A DNA stretch of 64,000 nucleotides from Glandiceps talaboti (lineage: Eukaryota; Hemichordata; Enteropneusta; Spengelidae), in NCBI RefSeq assembly GCF_964340395.1, contig NC_135557.1, positions 6,037,716-6,101,715 of the forward strand, in the 5' to 3' direction. Positions 36,135 through 46,979 of this stretch are shown in pieces. The notes under the pieces were generated by a model. The model saw nothing but the letters and a program-made list of their open reading frames with translations. It searched no databases and was not told the DNA's origin. The first letter of the stretch is position 1. Each line of letters starts with the position of its first letter. The position numbers were made by a program, and so were the translations under genes.

Positions 36135-36704
36135 ATGAGCAGCAAGATACTGATTGCCGTCAATGAAGTTCAAAGGGACGCTATCAAGGCTCTCTTTGCA
36201 AACTCCGGATGGAAACTGGTTATTGATTCCGAGTCACCCGACCTTGACAACACTGGCGTTGTTGAGTCAACTGACGAGGTCTCGGCCAGCAACGACAGTG
36301 GTATCGATATCGGTGACGAGGCCTCGGCCATCAATGACAGTGGTATCGGGGACGATCTGCAAGATCAAAACAACGACATTGCTTTGCATCAAAACGAATG
36401 TCCGCACTGCCTTTGCTACCCGTGTGTCACAACATACCGACAAGACTGGCTTGGTATGGGCCAGGAACCTTGTGACGAAAATGTTTTGGTTCGCCATCGG
36501 CTCTACCGAAAGTATTGGAATATGCTCGACCGAAGAAATGCGTGGAACGATCCACGCTACTTACATAGGAAGCAGCAACTAATGCAGGCTGATGATGTTG
36601 CCATCAGTCGTAGGGAAGTGATGCCTAAATACGTCACTTCGCAGGTACGGTCTCTTTATCCAAATTTACCCGGTGTGCCGTACAGAGGTCATAGCTGGGC
36701 GTAA
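36135..36704 (+). CDS. Cys-rich protein resembling the P2X7 receptor C-terminal (ballast) domain
   Basis: A single intact exon of 189 residues with ATG in the context CATCAAGATGAGC. The N-terminal ~45 residues (MSSKILIAVNEVQRDAIKAL) are followed by an acidic, internally repeated linker (two SASNDSGIDIGDEA-like units, residues about 55-80). Then comes a Cys-rich block ECPHCLCYPCVTTYRQDWLG. The C-terminal part contains RLYRKYWNMLDRRNAWNDPR and ends REVMPKYVTSQVRSLYPNLP then GVPYRGHSW. The closing pattern (R-x-x-xP-x-xV...VRxxYPxxxGxPYxG) and the Cys cluster resemble the zinc-binding intracellular domain of P2X7. No channel part or membrane segment is present. Function is unknown. Its neighbour is the divergent transposase-like exon. 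It may be a mobile-element passenger or a host single-exon gene. Confidence 0.65.
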   Translation: MSSKILIAVNEVQRDAIKALFANSGWKLVIDSESPDLDNTGVVESTDEVSASNDSGIDIGDEASAINDSGIGDDLQDQNNDIALHQNECPHCLCYPCVTTYRQDWLGMGQEPCDENVLVRHRLYRKYWNMLDRRNAWNDPRYLHRKQQLMQADDVAISRREVMPKYVTSQVRSLYPNLPGVPYRGHSWA

Positions 36705-36945
36705 GCTCGGTCTAACCGAACGGCTGAAAAGCCACAAACCAAACGGCCCTTTTCAGGGCCACCACATCCTCCAAAAAGAGTGTACCTTACCTAAACTACA
36801 CGTTCATGTTTTGCGTATGTCGGTGTTGTCATTTGTTAGCAATTTTATTCGAATTTGAGATCAAAACACCTTTCTAATTGGTTTTCTACTGTATGTGTAA
36901 ATGGTACTCCCATTACCAAAAAATAAAACCAAAACAGAAAGACAA

Positions 36946-36946
<1 letters not shown>

Positions 36947-36982
<36 letters not shown>
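36947..36982. repeat. (CA)n microsatellite
   Basis: Eighteen CA repeats. Confidence 0.95.
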
Positions 36983-36986
<4 letters not shown>

Positions 36987-38328
36987 AACACAAAATAGTC
37001 ACATTTCTACCACTGTATACTTTTGCCTTGTCGCCGGACCGTACTTCTGATTTGATCATTACCGTTATGTTATTATGGTAGGTAGAGGTAAATAATCTAG
37101 CGAATTGATTATCGAGATACTACCAACCCCCCAGGGAGTTACGCAAACGTTTACACAGTATTTGAGTGACAGCTGTTTGGACGCTTCTAACCTAACATTT
37201 CGCCACATACCACATGACAACATACATCAAATTTCGCTCCCAGATCATCATAATTTACAAAACAATTCACACAGGCACCTCTTCTACATATTTATAATTC
37301 ATTTTGGGATACATTTAGAGTAAATGCTTGGGAAATAGCCGTGATTTTGACAGTTTTCTTGGAGCACCCAGGCGATGTTAGGCGTACGAGAGGCTTTGCA
37401 TAAATGAGCGTCCCTACTGTAATCCTCCTTTTATAGTCGATACGGGCCTTTAAGCATGTCAAACAACATGCTTGAAATTTTGGGAAACAAAAAGTAATTT
37501 ACATTAAAATTAATGCAATTCATATGTAAATTAGCCGTGATGCTTGGATAAATTCCTAGGGAGAACACTAACATACATTAGTAAATAGTCTTGGTAACAG
37601 AAATCATCTACAAACAGAAAAGCAAACCTATATATAATACCCAATATGGATGTATACAGAAACTGCCGATACTTTGTGAATAGATTTGTCATTACTATAC
37701 AATTATTTTTCTGAACCATCTTGCATTGGTTTATATCTCAAAAATTTGGTTGGTGACATATAGTGAAAAAAAATATTGTCGTTAAAAGATGTTAAGTTTT
37801 AGGAAATCTCTAACAAATACTGTTTATTTATTTTTGTCAAATAATGCTTCAACATGGTATGCTCTGGAAAATGTTACAAAAATTTTTTTTTTGCATATTT
37901 TATTAGCACGTTTCCTCTATAATGGTATTTTCAACAGCGCAAAAAACCCCAACAAAATGTAATGATTTGTGTCTAAATCAATAAATATACAGCACTATTT
38001 AATAGGTAAAACCTCGTGTTATGTGTAAAAGGGGACTCATCTCCGGAGACAGTCTATACTTTGAATAGAGATTGGTAACATGGTGCTTGAACACTCCAAA
38101 AAATCACTGTAAAAATGAACAGGGGAAGTGTTTGGTCTAAAATCCACAATGAATGAACCTAAAAGTATATGTTGCATGTTTTTCGCTACAAAAATGTGTC
38201 ATTAGTCAATGGTAGGGATTGTTTTGTATGCAGAAACTTGACATGTGTGGTGTTATTAACATTAACTGGTAGCCCTTTCACTGTATCCCAATAATCTAAT
38301 ATTTGAAAAAACAAATACTTGTTCTTAC

Positions 38329-39584
38329 CATTGATGACATCGTCCTCTATGTTTGGAAGAATGTTCTTCACGCCCTGCAAAATTCGTCTATTCACATCAC
38401 CATTTTCTGTAGCTCTAAATCTAAAAGAAACATCCAGTCAATGGTTACATCAGTGAAAGAACAATATCAAGATCCCGACAAAAAAACTACAAAAATATTA
38501 TGGTTAGCAAAAATGTATACTATTGACAGTAGTTATACATTTAGATTTGGGGTGTCATAGAAATGTCGTCAATGGTCAGAGTATATTATCCCATGAACAT
38601 GAATGGCCAGGTCAGTGTTGTTTTAACAACGCAATAAACATTACAACTGAATTCGATCAACTACCTAACTTTGCTCGCTTCAAGCTGTGCCAAAGCTACC
38701 TACTAGCATCAAGTTTTACTTCACTGTATCCTTTGACCACCTGACGTTTAATTGTAAACAAACTGATAAGACTACTGCTATCCACTGTACTATATATAGT
38801 ACAAAATCATAAACACCACACACATACACACGGACATGTACACATCCTTTCACCCATAGACACATACAACTTTTATCAAAATACTGGCTACTAACAAATG
38901 CCACCGATCGTATAGTGAAAATGAAACATGGCATAGCGATAGACTTCTATACAATTCAAGAAGCACAGAAAAAGTAAGGAATAATCACGGTGTTTTGTCA
39001 TGTCATATCACATGTTTGTACAGGAAGAGACCGCCAGAGACACTTGGTGAAATCTACTTTTGTAACCATTAATTGTTCCTGTTTTGGTAGTGATAGTTAG
39101 TAGTAGTATGTATCAGACTACACAGACAACTTTGACACAGCTTGTAACAGGCAAAGTGAGTCAGTTGTCGAATTCAGTTTTAATATACGTTGCTCAAGAA
39201 AATACTAGTATCAGAAAGAAGCTTACAAATTTACCTTATTATTTTGCCACAGATGGTCGGTGCTCTAAACAACAATACTAACACACTGTTAGCAAAATGC
39301 CAAACACAAGTAATCCTGGCTGTCGATGTTGCTATTTAAACCATAGACAGTAGTCTACTGTCTATGTTAAAAGACAATAGGTCCATTGACACAGAGAATG
39401 TATGTATACAGGATGTTCTCAATACTGACAGATGTTTATATATAACAATAGGGATCAGCTTTAAAGCTCAAACATAAACAAATGGTCAAACTATGTGCAA
39501 TGAGCCAAGGAACAACAAATGTAAGATCAAGCTATAACTTTTATTTTTATCAATTTTGTAAAATCCCTTAAGTTACCCTCCATC

Positions 39585-39626
<42 letters not shown>

Positions 39627-40605
39627 TTTATAGAGCGCCAGTATAACAAATAGGGTTTGCTCAGAGGCGCTGAACAAAACTAAAAAGGTGAAAGGAATAC
39701 ACACTGAAAAGGGATAAAAGTTAAAAACGTTCAAAGTCCCACAAGTTCATAGTTCATAGATAAAAGTAGCAACTAATGAAACAAAATTAAATCTAGGCAT
39801 ACGCCTTCATAAAAAGATGAGTCTTCAGTTTTCGTTTAAAAATGTCAACAGAGTTACAAAGTCTAAGTTCTGTTGGCAAACAATTCCAGAGTTTAGGAGC
39901 AGCATGTGAAAAGGCACGTTGATACATGCTATATATTCAAACACGCCAACACAACTGAAATAATTAAACATACCCAAAAGATCCCAGCTTCCAATAAATG
40001 TCATTTTCCAATTCTTTATATACAGTTCTAACTTCAGCCTGTAACAAAGCAAAGGAAACATTTTGAGCAAACTACAATTTACTATCTATTTATTTTAGTC
40101 TTTTCATGCAAGCCGTACCACAATTGCATCATATTTTTTAAGAACATATAATGCGGCAGGTGGACAATTGAGTACTGTATTGAAGGTAATGTGTACCACA
40201 TTCCCAGCGTTGTAGGGCAGTATAACAGTGAAATAGAAATATAAACAACAACAAAACGCTAGGATTGGGAATAAAGCGAATGTATAGGTTGATAATAATT
40301 TCTCAAATCTTACCTGAACTGTCTTTGAAGGTTTTACTTTATATTTTTTTTGGGGAAGATATCACTTCTTCAAATTTAGTCATCAATTGCCTCTTTAGTT
40401 CATCTTGGTTCTTAGCTAATATTTCCTGGTTTGTGACGAACGCGTCAAATTGTTCCTGACTTATCGTCACGGTCGAGGAACTGGACGTATTTGCACTCGA
40501 AATGTTACTTATGTCGCAAAACTCTGTAGATACACGAGGCGTTTTACGTCGATCGTTGCTAGGCGTCGAAGTGGATGGTCGTTTACGTTTATCATTGTTC
40601 GACAT
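38329..40605 (-). CDS. Unrecognised multi-exon protein, first three exons (partial)
   Basis: Exons on the minus strand: 40605-40314, 40038-39974 and 38420-38329, with strong GT-AG sites and compatible phases (0, then 2, exiting in phase 1). Exon 1 starts MSNNDKRKRPSTSTPSNDRR, a polar basic N-terminus, followed by a Gln/Glu-rich probable coiled coil (SQEQFDAFVTNQEILAKNQD). Exon 2 reads AEVRTVYKELENDIYWKLGS and exon 3 FRATENGDVNRRILQGVKNI. Exon 1 reads cleanly to its CAG|GTAAGA donor only if an A8 run near 40350 is seven long; as given it meets a stop first. A weaker in-frame GTGATA donor upstream would avoid this. The rest of the gene would lie at lower coordinates; 34004-34345 is a candidate last exon. 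Function unknown. Confidence 0.55.
39584..39925 (-). mobile_element. CR1-like LINE 3' end, inside intron 2 of the minus-strand gene
   Basis: On the minus strand the peptide RAFSHAAPKLWNCLPTELRL then CNSVDIFKRKLKTHLFMKAY ends at a stop near 39798. This is the usual C-terminus of CR1/L2-type LINE ORF2. It is followed by a 3' UTR with GGCGCTCTATAAATG and an (ATT)n tail (39624-39584). A 5'-truncated, recent-looking insertion. Confidence 0.85.
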
Positions 40606-40619
40606 GATGCTACTCTGAA

Positions 40620-40735
40620 TCGGGGTACACTGTTTTTGACGGATGAATCGCCGATTCGGGATACACTGTTTTTGACGGAAGAATCGGGATATTGTTTTTG
40701 ACGAGAATCTGGATACACTGGTTTAGACGACAGAT
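40620..40735. repeat. Short tandem repeats immediately upstream of a start codon
   Basis: Three to four imperfect copies of a unit with GATACACTGTTTTTGACGGA and CGATTCGGG lie just 5' (minus strand) of the ATG at 40605. They occupy the position of a 5' UTR or core promoter. Confidence 0.7.
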
Positions 40736-41733
40736 ACAACCACACTTATATATAAACACAGACTGAGTCAATGTTGTTTAACTTATTAATGGATTCATGG
40801 TTTGATAAATCATTTTGGACTACAAGTAGCCCTTTTCAAATTACAAATGAGAAAATTATTAGTATTAAAATGTACTTATAAAAAAAACCTTTCTTATGGA
40901 AGCAGACTACAGTGCCATAGTGTCTGTGGTAACATGAAGTTTGTCAACTGTCATGCGTAGGCGGCAATGCACATGTTTGTTAGACTAAATAGTACCACGT
41001 GTACATTTGAAAAAAGTCCCACTGTTGATTGTTATTTGTAAAATATTATAATAATGAAACAACAGTCACGTCTTTCAAATAACACATATCATGAAAACAT
41101 TTGTTGCACGCTAGAGAATCGCCTCGTAATAGACATATTTGTAAGAATAAAGAATTGTGTGGCCGTACTGAATATATATATAACTGGCTCTGCATCCTAG
41201 TAAAAAGACCTGTACGACAGTTTCCAGGGAGATAAGAGGCTTCTTTGAAACAGCTCGAATTATAAAGTACTGCAAGAAGTTTTCATTCCATTGAAAAAAA
41301 TAAGTCTTAAATTGTCAACTGGGAATGACGATGACAATAACGATAATACTCAGATATGTGTCCACCTTATGTTCATGTATCGAAAGAAAAAAAAGTGAAG
41401 AGCAATTATTCATGACAGCAAATACTGTCACTCCAACCCTAGTAAGAAGAGTGCATCGAAGTAAATGTAATAAATAGTGTGCTACTACATGTATGTATGT
41501 ATGTATGATAACGAGATGCACTGATGCTGCACTCGTCATTTTTATTGCTCCCGTGTTCTTTGGATTTTGATGTGTTTTAATGGTAGTTGTTGGTTCTGCT
41601 TAGCAGCCAACTACACGTGAATGTTTGGTGACCAGTATACATCATCTAAGAAGTTCTGTATCGCTGTCTCCTTCTAGCTGTCTTGGATTTTTCGTGTTGT
41701 CATTACCTCTTTTCCATCATTGCTTGATGTGTC

Positions 41734-42113
41734 ATGCCTTCATTCGCATACAGTGCTGCCACGTTGATGAACATTGAAAAGTATGTTGTCAACAATATTT
41801 CATTATTAAGAGTGAATTATAACACATGGAACAGACTGAAAGAACTTAATATATGCACAACTCTAAATACTAAAAGGGGTTGCACAGTTGGCAGATTTAA
41901 GCAACAGCCTATCAAACTATGCTTACACCATATCATCTGTTCAACCATCAAAGACATGCCAATTATCAGCTTGGTAAGAGAATTGACAATCTTGTGACAA
42001 CTGCTGGTATCAACAAAGATAACTTGATAATTCCTGATAGGATTGACTCTAGTTCAAGGACCTCCGTTGTGCCCGAGCTCGCAACATGTGGAATTGTTTA
42101 TGACAAGTACTAA
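41734..42113 (+). mobile_element. Possible LINE 5' ORF fragment
   Basis: An open frame reads YSAATLMNIEKYVVNNISLL, then WNRLKELNICTTLNTKRGC and TVGRFKQQPIKLC, changing frame afterwards (HHLFNHQRHANYQLGKRIDN). The pattern of a Tyr-Ser start followed by a Gly/Arg/Lys-rich KRGCxxGRxKQ stretch resembles the N-terminal region that precedes the endonuclease of some invertebrate LINEs. The endonuclease is not present. Moderate to low confidence. Confidence 0.35.
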
Positions 42114-42226
42114 TTTTTTTGTTCTTCTGGTACATCAAAAAACTACTTGCCCGTCTTTTTTGTTATTGTATTTGTTTTCTCTCTTGTCACGTGCACTAAC
42201 CGTGACATAACTATAAAATTACTTAC

Positions 42227-43445
42227 CATTCATTACCTTCTGTTTGCCAACGATGGCGACGCTTAAATCACCGTCGTTGTCACCTAAAAAGCAAAGTAAG
42301 GATGATATTATTAGCTGGTATCCAGTCAAAACGTCCTCGGGTGAAAACGTCCCCGGGTAGGTCAAACGTCCCCGGGTACAACAAAACATTCCAAAACTTG
42401 AACTGTTGTAGAACCACGATGTAATGAATTGAATAGTGTCAATTAATTTCCCGACGTGGTTAGGGTGATAAGGGGCCCAGGGATTCAGAATTAAACAGTT
42501 GTGGGGCAAAGTGCTAGATCTAGCACTTTCATGTTTTTTTTTTGTTATAGTGCTAGATCTAGCATTTCGACAAAAACAGACGAAGCGCGGGACTTGCAAA
42601 TATAAAAAACGTGGGGCTGACGTTCGTGTGTTACCGACTCACAGCGGCAATGTTTTCCAATAAGTTTTCAAACGTATGCTGACAATTAGGTAAGTAAAGA
42701 TCCGGGATTTATCTATGTGTTTGCTAACAATTGAAACTTCCTCAAACAATACAAGACGTAAAGTGCACCTATCTCGTGATATAAATCAGAAAGTAAGGAT
42801 TTGTTCGCCAAAACCCATGTTCTCCCATCTCTCTGACTGTAACATCTAACAATAAAGTAGAAACTGAAACTTACCTGTAAGGTGTTCACAGTTGTGAAAC
42901 TGGTAACAGCACCTTACCACTTCTCTGAGTTGGTCAGTCCAACTTATGTTGAGTTGTTTGGCTGCTAGCCCGGGTTTACTTGGGTTTTCGTAGGGTATTT
43001 GGCTTGGCCACCAGACTGGCCTTTTAGAAATATTCCCCCAGAATGGCTGTTGGCGTTTTGTCGTCCACTTTACTAATTGTGGGACAAACTTAATTGGTGC
43101 ATAGTAGTCGAAGCGACTAAGTCTTCTCATTGAATGTTTTCTTATATCTGGCACTTTGACTTCTGGAGTGGACGTCTCTAGCTCCGATGGCTCGGCGTGC
43201 ACGAGTGTGTTTAAAATTGTGTCGGCATTGCTCAACAGGGCAGCTTGCAGACTCTTATAACCATGGCACCGAAATATACGCTTCTCTGTTGTGGCGTCGA
43301 CATACGATGTCACTATCGCAACATCGATGCCCGTTTTCTCATGGAAGTTGTGAACTTTTCCCAAAAGGGATTGCCATAACTTCCCGGCTTTTCTTCTAAG
43401 ATGTTCCATCATTACCGGATAAACAGAGAATGGTGAAGGGAACAT
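42227..43445 (-). CDS. NRF1/EWG-type DNA-binding domain protein, two exons (partial)
   Basis: Exon 43445-42875 and exon 42283-42227, both GT-AG, joined in phase 1. Exon 1 contains KTGIDVAIVTSYVDATTEKR upstream, then IKFVPQLVKWTTKRQQPFWG, RPVWWPSQIPYENPSKPG and ISWTDQLREVVRCCYQFHNC. The order FxPxxxK...WG...PxWWPxxIPxxN...SWTxxLRxxVxxCYxxHxxEdL matches the nuclear respiratory factor 1 / erect wing DNA-binding domain. It is too diverged to be canonical NRF1, so a fast-evolving paralogue or mobile-derived copy is likely. Exon 2 adds GDNDGDLSVAIVGKQKVMNG and exits in phase 1 through GTAAGT. Later exons were not found. The ATG at 43445 is the only upstream Met, but an upstream exon is possible. 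Confidence 0.7.
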
Positions 43446-45055
43446 ATCCCACGATATTTTATAACAGATTCAAATAAAGGAATCCGTTCTGATTAAACTT
43501 GTTAATTACAGGTTTGTAATAAATAGGTAGTGAATAGGTGGTGAATAATAATTAGGCAGTTGAAACGTCCATCATCCAAGTTTTCGAGACAATTGTCACG
43601 TGCTTTGATGCTGCATATGCATTGTCTATACGTGATAAAATGATCATTAGGCGGTATCCCTTTGATAGTCATTAAAGGATCGCCGCGAAGAACATATCGA
43701 CAAGGAAAACAGTTGAAAAAAGGTAGAATGGAGTGATAGTGCAAATGTTGTAAACGTGAACGACTGCTTCAAATAAAATAAATGAAATCAGAAATACTTG
43801 ACTATACCGTTTATGAGTATACCGAGAAGTGGGACAGTGTGTGTGTGTTGCACTTTATTAGGCATTAACTTCACTATTACATGGTTAATCAAATTTTACT
43901 ATCAAAATGAAGCACGGGGGAAATAGAGAAACGTCGACAGAACATATTATAATGAAAATAGATAATATATGTGCAATACATGGCAATGGGAAACTCGTAT
44001 CAAAACTCCGACCATATGGGAGATACATAACACAGGGCACATTGGCATAGAAGTTTGCGCAAAGACGTTGTTTCCTCAAAAACTTTCTATATATTTCGAA
44101 ATTAAAGTTTTAGGATATTGAATCGGATACCTTTTATCATTACTAGTAGCATACTAGTTGACAATCCTTCATCAGACTAAGGTAACTTTTATCGGTAGAA
44201 TAGAGAGACTGATCACGTGATTTGATGTTCCGACTTGTATTGTGCGATTTTACGGTTTACAGATTGAACTCCGCACAACTCGCGTTAGCTACATCGTACA
44301 CGACATCCACACACACTAAACCTCCTACGACGTTCATCGATGCATGAAAAGACGAATAAATATTAAATGTGGGATATTTAAGCTTGCCCTTACTAAAACA
44401 AGCTCTGATGACACTGTGGACGTTTTAGTGTGAAATTGTGATCACCCACAAATACGGTCTTTCCTTTAAGCTTGGTGAATAATGACGTAGTCAATGCCGA
44501 ACTGCTGCGTTACAAATCAACGCCAAGAATGAACAAGGCGTCTTTATCTAGTCAATAAAGAAAAGAGAGAATCTGTTATACATAAGGGGTAGGCCATTTG
44601 ATATCCTGGAGGGGGGGGGGGGTTGTCAATATCTTTTTCCCTCCTGCTTGCCTGTGAATTATTTTTTTTCTCCTTCGCCTATGCTGGCGACTGTTTTTTC
44701 TTCTTTCTTTGAGATATTCTGATTATTTATACGTCAATGTTGACACCTACTTTTGTTGCCACAATTTTGTGTTTGGTTTTCGCACTGGGTAATACAGAGA
44801 GTAAAAAGATGCTGTTATATCACACACAGATTATATTTAGAGAAAACTACACATTTCAATACATGTTTGATTTTCAATTAAATAAACGTCATTGACAGTT
44901 TTTGTGCCATGGTATGATGACACACTGAAAATGCAAATAGGAAACTTGATTGGTGAGCTCAAACATTCAGATATACCGGTCAGAATCTCCAGCCTGGGGG
45001 GATAGGGGGTGGTTAGTGTTTCCATTGGGCCGACAAAAAGTCACTGACCCTCGTG
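43446..45055. other. Intergenic DNA, no recognised feature
   Basis: No exon or repeat family recognised apart from a poly-G run near 44610. Short ORFs on either strand look random. Confidence 0.4.
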
Positions 45056-45060
45056 AATAA

Positions 45061-45790
45061 AAGTTTCATAGCATCTTGACAATAAGCTGTAGAGAGAAGA
45101 GCTTTAAGGCTGGGATATGTGCACCTCTTGTGTGGGTGGGTGTTGTTATGAGGGGGGGGGGGGGGTAGAAGCCCTGGAGGACTTTTACTCCTAAAGGCAA
45201 TTTTTAGGCTATTCACAGACACTTTCAGACAATAATTTGTAAGCTTTACAAGACAGTTCTAACATGTAAAAAGCAACTACATAAGATTGAAACATTTTTA
45301 AAATAAAGTTTCATAGCATCTTGACAGTAAGGTGGATGAGAGAACTTTAATTGATTTGAGACTTGGACATGCCTACCTCTTATGGGGGAGAGGTTTCTAG
45401 GGGGTCCCCCCTAGAAGCCCTGGAGGATTTTTACTCTTTAAGTCAATTTTCAGGCTATTCATAGACACTTTCAGACAATAATTTGTAAGCTTTACAAGAC
45501 AGCTCTAACATGTAAAAAGCAACTACATATGGTTGAACCATTTTTGAAATAAAGTTTAATAGCATCTTGACAGTAAGAGGTGGAGGGAAGAACTTTGATT
45601 TAAGACTTGGACATGTCTACCTCTTATGAGGGTCCTAGGAAGCTAGAAGCTTTTTACCAATTTTGGTGAATCTTATTGTTGGTTTAACGAATGGGTGGCC
45701 TCTGGGGTGATGGAGTCCAAGGGGTTTCCCCACCTGGCAGATCTGGAGTTTTTGGTTTCTATTTAGGCAATTTTTAGGTTATTCATAGCC
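45061..45790. repeat. ~245-bp tandem repeat, three copies
   Basis: AAGTTTCATAGCATCTTGAC starts copies at 45061, 45306 and (with one change) 45552. Within each copy the words AGAAGCCCTGGAGGA.TTTTACTC and CAATTTTTAGGCTATTCA recur. The third copy is more diverged and incomplete. Confidence 0.9.
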
Positions 45791-46009
45791 CCTGAGGTAC
45801 TATTGCCAAACTTCGAAAAGTTAAAGTAAATATAACTTTTAAAATAAGTTTTTCATGTTATAAAAGTGGGCCTGTAACATTGGTATAGGGGCATTGATAT
45901 TTCACGTATAGTAAAGTCACTGGTATGTTAGAGCACTTTAGGAGGTCATACCTAGTGTACAATAGAAATTTGAATTTGATTTGTGGTGTCGATACATGTA
46001 GTGTTCGAA

Positions 46010-46102
46010 ATAGGAAGTATATTCATCCCTTCTGACAAATTCATACTGGCGAGACTAGAACAATTTAGATTAAGTTCTTTTATAAAGTATTTAATAGTAT
46101 GA
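46010..46102 (+). mobile_element. Penelope-like element 3' ORF end, + orientation
   Basis: The peptide [20 protein letters not shown] then SSFIKYLIV ends at TGA 46100-46102. The KFILARLK-type block closes the GIY-YIG-containing ORF of Penelope-like elements. Only this C-terminal scrap is present. Confidence 0.65.
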
Positions 46103-46304
46103 AGATTACCATTACAAAACCTTCAAGTTCACTTTTGCCCCAAAGTGCAAGCTAAGTGAAGCACTGATTGTGAAACAGCCAAACATTTACATGGCATGTT
46201 CTGTAAGTAGTGTGGTAGCTAGGTAATACATGTATATATGTATAGTTATGTTTGACCCCTTACATGAAGTAATTTTAAAAGATTATGAAAGAAACAGAGA
46301 CAAG

Positions 46305-46310
<6 letters not shown>

Positions 46311-46388
<78 letters not shown>
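46311..46388. repeat. (TA)n microsatellite
   Basis: Seventy-eight bases of TA, abutting the 3' end of the minus-oriented Penelope-like fragment. Confidence 0.97.
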
Positions 46389-46680
<292 letters not shown>

Positions 46681-46979
46681 ACAGGCCAACGAAACTGACT
46701 GGTCCCTGACACGTGTTTGAAAATGTTTGTCATGATCAGACAAGTGTCCTGGTTCGAGAGGTACGAGCAGTTTGAACAGTACACTCGAACTTATGCATCA
46801 TTTCCCTGCCAAGACATTTTGTTTCTAGCAGCAGTGGTCCGTCTTTTTTTTCCATCACACACTCGTATCCGGATTTTTTTTCAAGCAACACCATTTGGCA
46901 TCTTTTTTCCCCGAAATCTTCCAAGCCCCCCTCCCAGGATATCAAATGGTCCACCCCTAAGATAATGTAATCCCTCTGG

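Larger units (their letters stand above)
34532..37570. mobile_element. Possible 3.0-kb TIR-bounded element carrying two divergent ORFs
   Basis: The left end CAGTGTTCTCCCCAG (34532-34546) and the right end, read in reverse complement, TAGTGTTCTCCCTAG (37570-37556) form 15-bp inverted repeats differing at two positions. Between them lie a minus-strand transposase-like exon (34788-35317) and an intact plus-strand ORF (36135-36704), head to head with an ~820-bp gap. CAGTG-type ends are usual for hAT-like elements, but the flanking bases give no clean 8-bp duplication. The boundaries are inferred from the ends alone. Confidence 0.4.

Noticed and set aside
35317-36135. Bidirectional promoter between the two divergent ORFs
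   Set aside because: The head-to-head arrangement makes it likely, but I see no TATA box or other core element convincing enough to list.
36154-36582. Overlapping + frame and minus-strand ORFs over the Cys-rich gene
   Set aside because: Alternative-frame shadows of the intact 189-residue ORF, which alone has the Cys cluster and conserved C-terminal pattern.
46753-46770. GGTTCGAGAGGT resembling a tRNA/SINE B box
   Set aside because: No matching A box or cloverleaf could be drawn around it.
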